Part shown: positions 13,628 to 15,802 of the stretch, one piece after another
How the letters are laid out: each line of letters starts with the position of its first letter
Position numbering within the stretch: position 1 is the stretch's first letter
Position numbers and translations under genes: made by a program
The notes under the pieces: generated by a model
Database searches by the model: none
Seen by the model: the letters and a program-made list of their open reading frames with translations, nothing else
What the model was told of the DNA's origin: nothing
From: Polaromonas sp. UBA5171
GTDB lineage: Bacteria > Pseudomonadota > Gammaproteobacteria > Burkholderiales > Burkholderiaceae_C
Length of the DNA stretch: 15,802 nucleotides
NCBI GenBank assembly: GCA_002413395.1
Contig: DHWX01000057.1
Span: 7,987 to 23,788 of the forward strand
Direction of reading: 5' to 3'

Positions 13628-14629
13628 TCACAGCGGGCGGCCAAAAAAAGGATAGGCCGGGTCGTTGTAGCCGGGGCCGGAAGAATGGCCCGGCACCACC
13701 AGCGCATTGATGAAGACCTCGTCGTCCTGGTCCAGCACCAGGTCCACCGCGCCATACACCTCCTCCAGATGGGGCAGCGTGCGCGGCCCGACGATCACCG
13801 AACTGACCAGCGGATTGGCGAGCACCCAGGCAGCGGCAAACTGGCCGGGCACCTGACCTTTGGCATCGCAGCGGGCCTTGATCTTTTGGGCGATCAGCAG
13901 CGACTCTTCGCGGAATTCGGTTTCCAGAATGCGCTTGTCGCCGCTACCGGCGCGCGTGCCCTCGGCGGGCGGCTGGCCGGGCGGGTATTTGCCCGTCAAG
14001 ACACCGCGCGCCAGCGGGCTGTAAGGCACCACGCCCAGTCCGTAGTGGCCACAGGCGGGCAAAATTTCAATTTCCGGCTCGCGGTTCAGCAGGTTGTAAT
14101 ACGGCTCGCACACCATCGGTTGTGGCACACCCAGTTCCCGGCAAAGATGCACGACCTCGGCAATGCGCCAGCCGCGAAAATTGGACAGGCCAAAGCCGCG
14201 GATTTTGCCCGCGCGAATCAGGTCGCCCAGCGCGCGCACCGCTTCTTCGAAGTTTTCCTGGTGGTAGTCGCGGTGCAGATAAAGAATGTCGAGGTAATCG
14301 GTCTGCAGCCGCGCCAAAATGGCATCGGTTTGCTGCATCAACCAGCGGCGCGAGTAGTGGCCTTCATTGACGGCTTGGCTTACCGGGTTGCCGAGCTTGC
14401 TGGCCAGCACCCAGTGCTGGCGCTGGCCAGCAAGCAGCTTTCCGAGGTCTGCTTCCGATTGCCCATGGTTGTAAACGTCGGCGGTGTCGATAAAGTTGAG
14501 CCCATGTTCGCGCGCCGATGCCACGATGCGTGCCGCCTCCTCAAACGGTGTCTGCTTGCCAAACATCATGGTGCCCAGGCACAGGGCTGAAACCCGCAGG
14601 TTGCTGTTTCCGAGCCGACGGTATTGCAT
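13628..14629 (-). CDS. Aldo/keto reductase
   Basis: A 333-residue NADP(H)-dependent oxidoreductase of the aldo/keto reductase (beta/alpha)8 barrel. The catalytic tetrad is complete: D48 and Y53 in NFIDTADVYNHG, K78 in VLASKLGN, and H119 in DILYLHRDY. GFGLSNFRGW near 145-154 and a VIVGPRTLPHLEE nucleotide-binding block near the C-terminus are typical. The N-terminus MQYRRLGNSNLRVSALCLGT is the usual one for the YajO/Tas-like group, and AAGGA lies eight bases upstream of ATG 14629; longer in-frame extensions upstream run into tgt. It starts 34 bases after the tgt stop on the same strand, so the two are probably co-transcribed. The physiological substrate is unknown. Confidence 0.92.
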   Translation of the reverse strand: MQYRRLGNSNLRVSALCLGTMMFGKQTPFEEAARIVASAREHGLNFIDTADVYNHGQSEADLGKLLAGQRQHWVLASKLGNPVSQAVNEGHYSRRWLMQQTDAILARLQTDYLDILYLHRDYHQENFEEAVRALGDLIRAGKIRGFGLSNFRGWRIAEVVHLCRELGVPQPMVCEPYYNLLNREPEIEILPACGHYGLGVVPYSPLARGVLTGKYPPGQPPAEGTRAGSGDKRILETEFREESLLIAQKIKARCDAKGQVPGQFAAAWVLANPLVSSVIVGPRTLPHLEEVYGAVDLVLDQDDEVFINALVVPGHSSGPGYNDPAYPFFGRPL

Positions 14630-14663
14630 GGGGGGAGTTCCTTGTGGGTGTTGCAGAGCGGGG

Positions 14664-15802
14664 TTAAATGCCGCGCAACCGGTCCTGCCGGAACTGCACG
14701 GCAAACGCGTCGAACGTTCCGGTATCCAGTGCATCGCGAATTTTCTGCATCAGGGCCAGATAATAGTGCAGGTTGTGAATGCTTGCCAGCATGGGACCGA
14801 GCATTTCACCGCAGCGGTCGAGGTGATGCAGGTAGGCGCGCGAGAAATTTTGACAGGTGTAACAGTTGCAGCTGGCATCAAGCGGCTGGGCATCGGTCTT
14901 GTAGCGCGCATTGCGGATTTTCAGGTCGCCAAAGCGTGTGAACAAATGGCCGTTGCGCGCGTTGCGGGTCGGCATGACGCAGTCAAACATGTCCACTCCC
15001 GCTGCCACGCCCGCCACCAGGTCCTCGGGCGTGCCCACGCCCATCAGGTAGCGCGGTTTGTGGGCAGGCAGACGATGCGGCGTGTGCGCCATGATGCGCA
15101 GCATCTCTTCCTTGGGCTCGCCCACGCTCACGCCGCCAATTGCGTAGCCGGGCAAGTCCAGTTCCGCCAGCGCATCCAGCGACTCTTGCCGTAAATTTTC
15201 AAACATGCCGCCCTGCACAATGCCAAACAGCGCGTTGGGATTTTGCAGTTTTTCAAATTCGCTCACGCAGCGTTTCGCCCAGCGCAGGCTCAGTTCCATC
15301 GAACTGCGCGCTTCGCCTTCCGTGGTGACGTGGCCCTGGGTGTCGTAAGGCGTGCACTCGTCAAACTGCATCACGATGTCACTGTTCAGAATGGTCTGGA
15401 TCTGCATCGAAATTTCGGGCGTCAGAAACAGCTTGTCGCCGTTCACGGGGGAGGAAAATTTCACCCCTTCCTCGGAAATTTTGCGCCCCTTGCCGTCGCT
15501 GCCGCCGAGCGACCAGACCTGAAAACCGCCACTGTCGGTGAGGATTGGCCTGGGCCAGCTTTCAAATTTGTGCAGGCCGCCAAACTGCGCTATCACGTCC
15601 AGCCCCGGTCGCATCCAGAGGTGAAAGGTATTGCCCAAAATGATTTGTGCGCCCATTTCAACCAGCGACTGTGGCATCACGCCCTTGACGGTGCCATAGG
15701 TGCCAACCGGCATGAAAACAGGCGTCTGCACCACGCCGTGGTTCAGCAGCATGCGGCCACGGCGGGGGAAGGAGCCAGGGGAGGCACCGTCGGGCGGGTT
15801 TA
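14664..15802 (-). CDS. tgt: Queuine/preQ1 tRNA-ribosyltransferase, 5' end outside the window
   Basis: Tgt exchanges guanine 34 of Asp, Asn, His and Tyr tRNAs for the queuosine precursor preQ1. Visible blocks are NHGVVQTPVFMPVGTYGTVK, ILGNTFHLWMRPG, ILTDSGGFQVWSLG with a conserved Asp, GGVSVGEPKEEML, MGVGTPEDLVAGVAAGVDMF with DCVMPTRNARNG (nucleophile Asp and tRNA-binding stretch), and the zinc site CNCYTCQNFSRAYLHH. The frame is open past the internal ATG at 15752 to the window edge; the upstream residues SFPRRGR precede the ATG as in full-length relatives, which start about 15-30 residues earlier. The annotated start is therefore beyond 15802. The C-terminus at 14664 is complete. Confidence 0.96.
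   Translation of the reverse strand, partial: NPPDGASPGSFPRRGRMLLNHGVVQTPVFMPVGTYGTVKGVMPQSLVEMGAQIILGNTFHLWMRPGLDVIAQFGGLHKFESWPRPILTDSGGFQVWSLGGSDGKGRKISEEGVKFSSPVNGDKLFLTPEISMQIQTILNSDIVMQFDECTPYDTQGHVTTEGEARSSMELSLRWAKRCVSEFEKLQNPNALFGIVQGGMFENLRQESLDALAELDLPGYAIGGVSVGEPKEEMLRIMAHTPHRLPAHKPRYLMGVGTPEDLVAGVAAGVDMFDCVMPTRNARNGHLFTRFGDLKIRNARYKTDAQPLDASCNCYTCQNFSRAYLHHLDRCGEMLGPMLASIHNLHYYLALMQKIRDALDTGTFDAFAVQFRQDRLRGI

Noticed and set aside
13607..14590. Plus-strand open frame of 327 codons opposite the aldo/keto reductase
   Set aside because: The minus-strand reductase has full catalytic motifs and a Shine-Dalgarno; the opposite frame is a codon-bias shadow.

Overview
The window looks like chromosomal DNA of a GC-rich betaproteobacterium of the order Burkholderiales, most likely family Comamonadaceae (Polaromonas/Rhodoferax-like). 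The reasons are the gene content and order (apaG divergent from rpe; trpE-trpG-trpD-trpC-ung), the protein signatures, and two short dispersed-repeat types that I recognise from that group. The genus assignment is inference. I see no phage, plasmid, insertion sequence, CRISPR array, rRNA or tRNA. Most genes are housekeeping.

Left part (1-5131), all on the minus strand: a UbiE-like SAM methyltransferase, preceded by a perfect FNR/ANR-type box; thiL (thiamine-monophosphate kinase); a YbdK-type carboxylate-amine ligase whose start overlaps the end of a CPA2-type cation/proton antiporter-like membrane protein; and apaG. The antiporter-like protein seems to lack the usual Gln-Asp pair of its family.

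Centre (5202-13603), mostly plus strand: rpe, then a convergent exported chalcone-isomerase-fold protein, then a tryptophan cluster: trpE, trpG, a low-specificity threonine aldolase, a LysE/RhtB exporter, trpD, trpC and ung. A 27-codon ORF with Trp-Pro-Trp codons lies ahead of trpE behind an extended -10 promoter, followed by competing hairpins, which suggests a transcription-attenuation leader. The phosphoglycolate phosphatase gene (gph) often found between rpe and trpE in Burkholderiales is absent here.

The two non-trp genes inside the cluster each carry a different short repeat element in frame: a GC-rich palindromic element in the threonine aldolase and an AT-rich element in the exporter. 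The ung gene carries an apparent +1 frameshift just after its HPSPLSA motif; the expected C-terminus is intact in the next frame.

Right part (13628-15802), minus strand: an aldo/keto reductase downstream of tgt (tRNA-guanine transglycosylase), whose 5' end runs off the window.

No wholly new multi-gene system stands out. The best candidates for new biology are the trp leader, the in-frame repeat insertions, the FNR box and the atypical antiporter/ligase pair.
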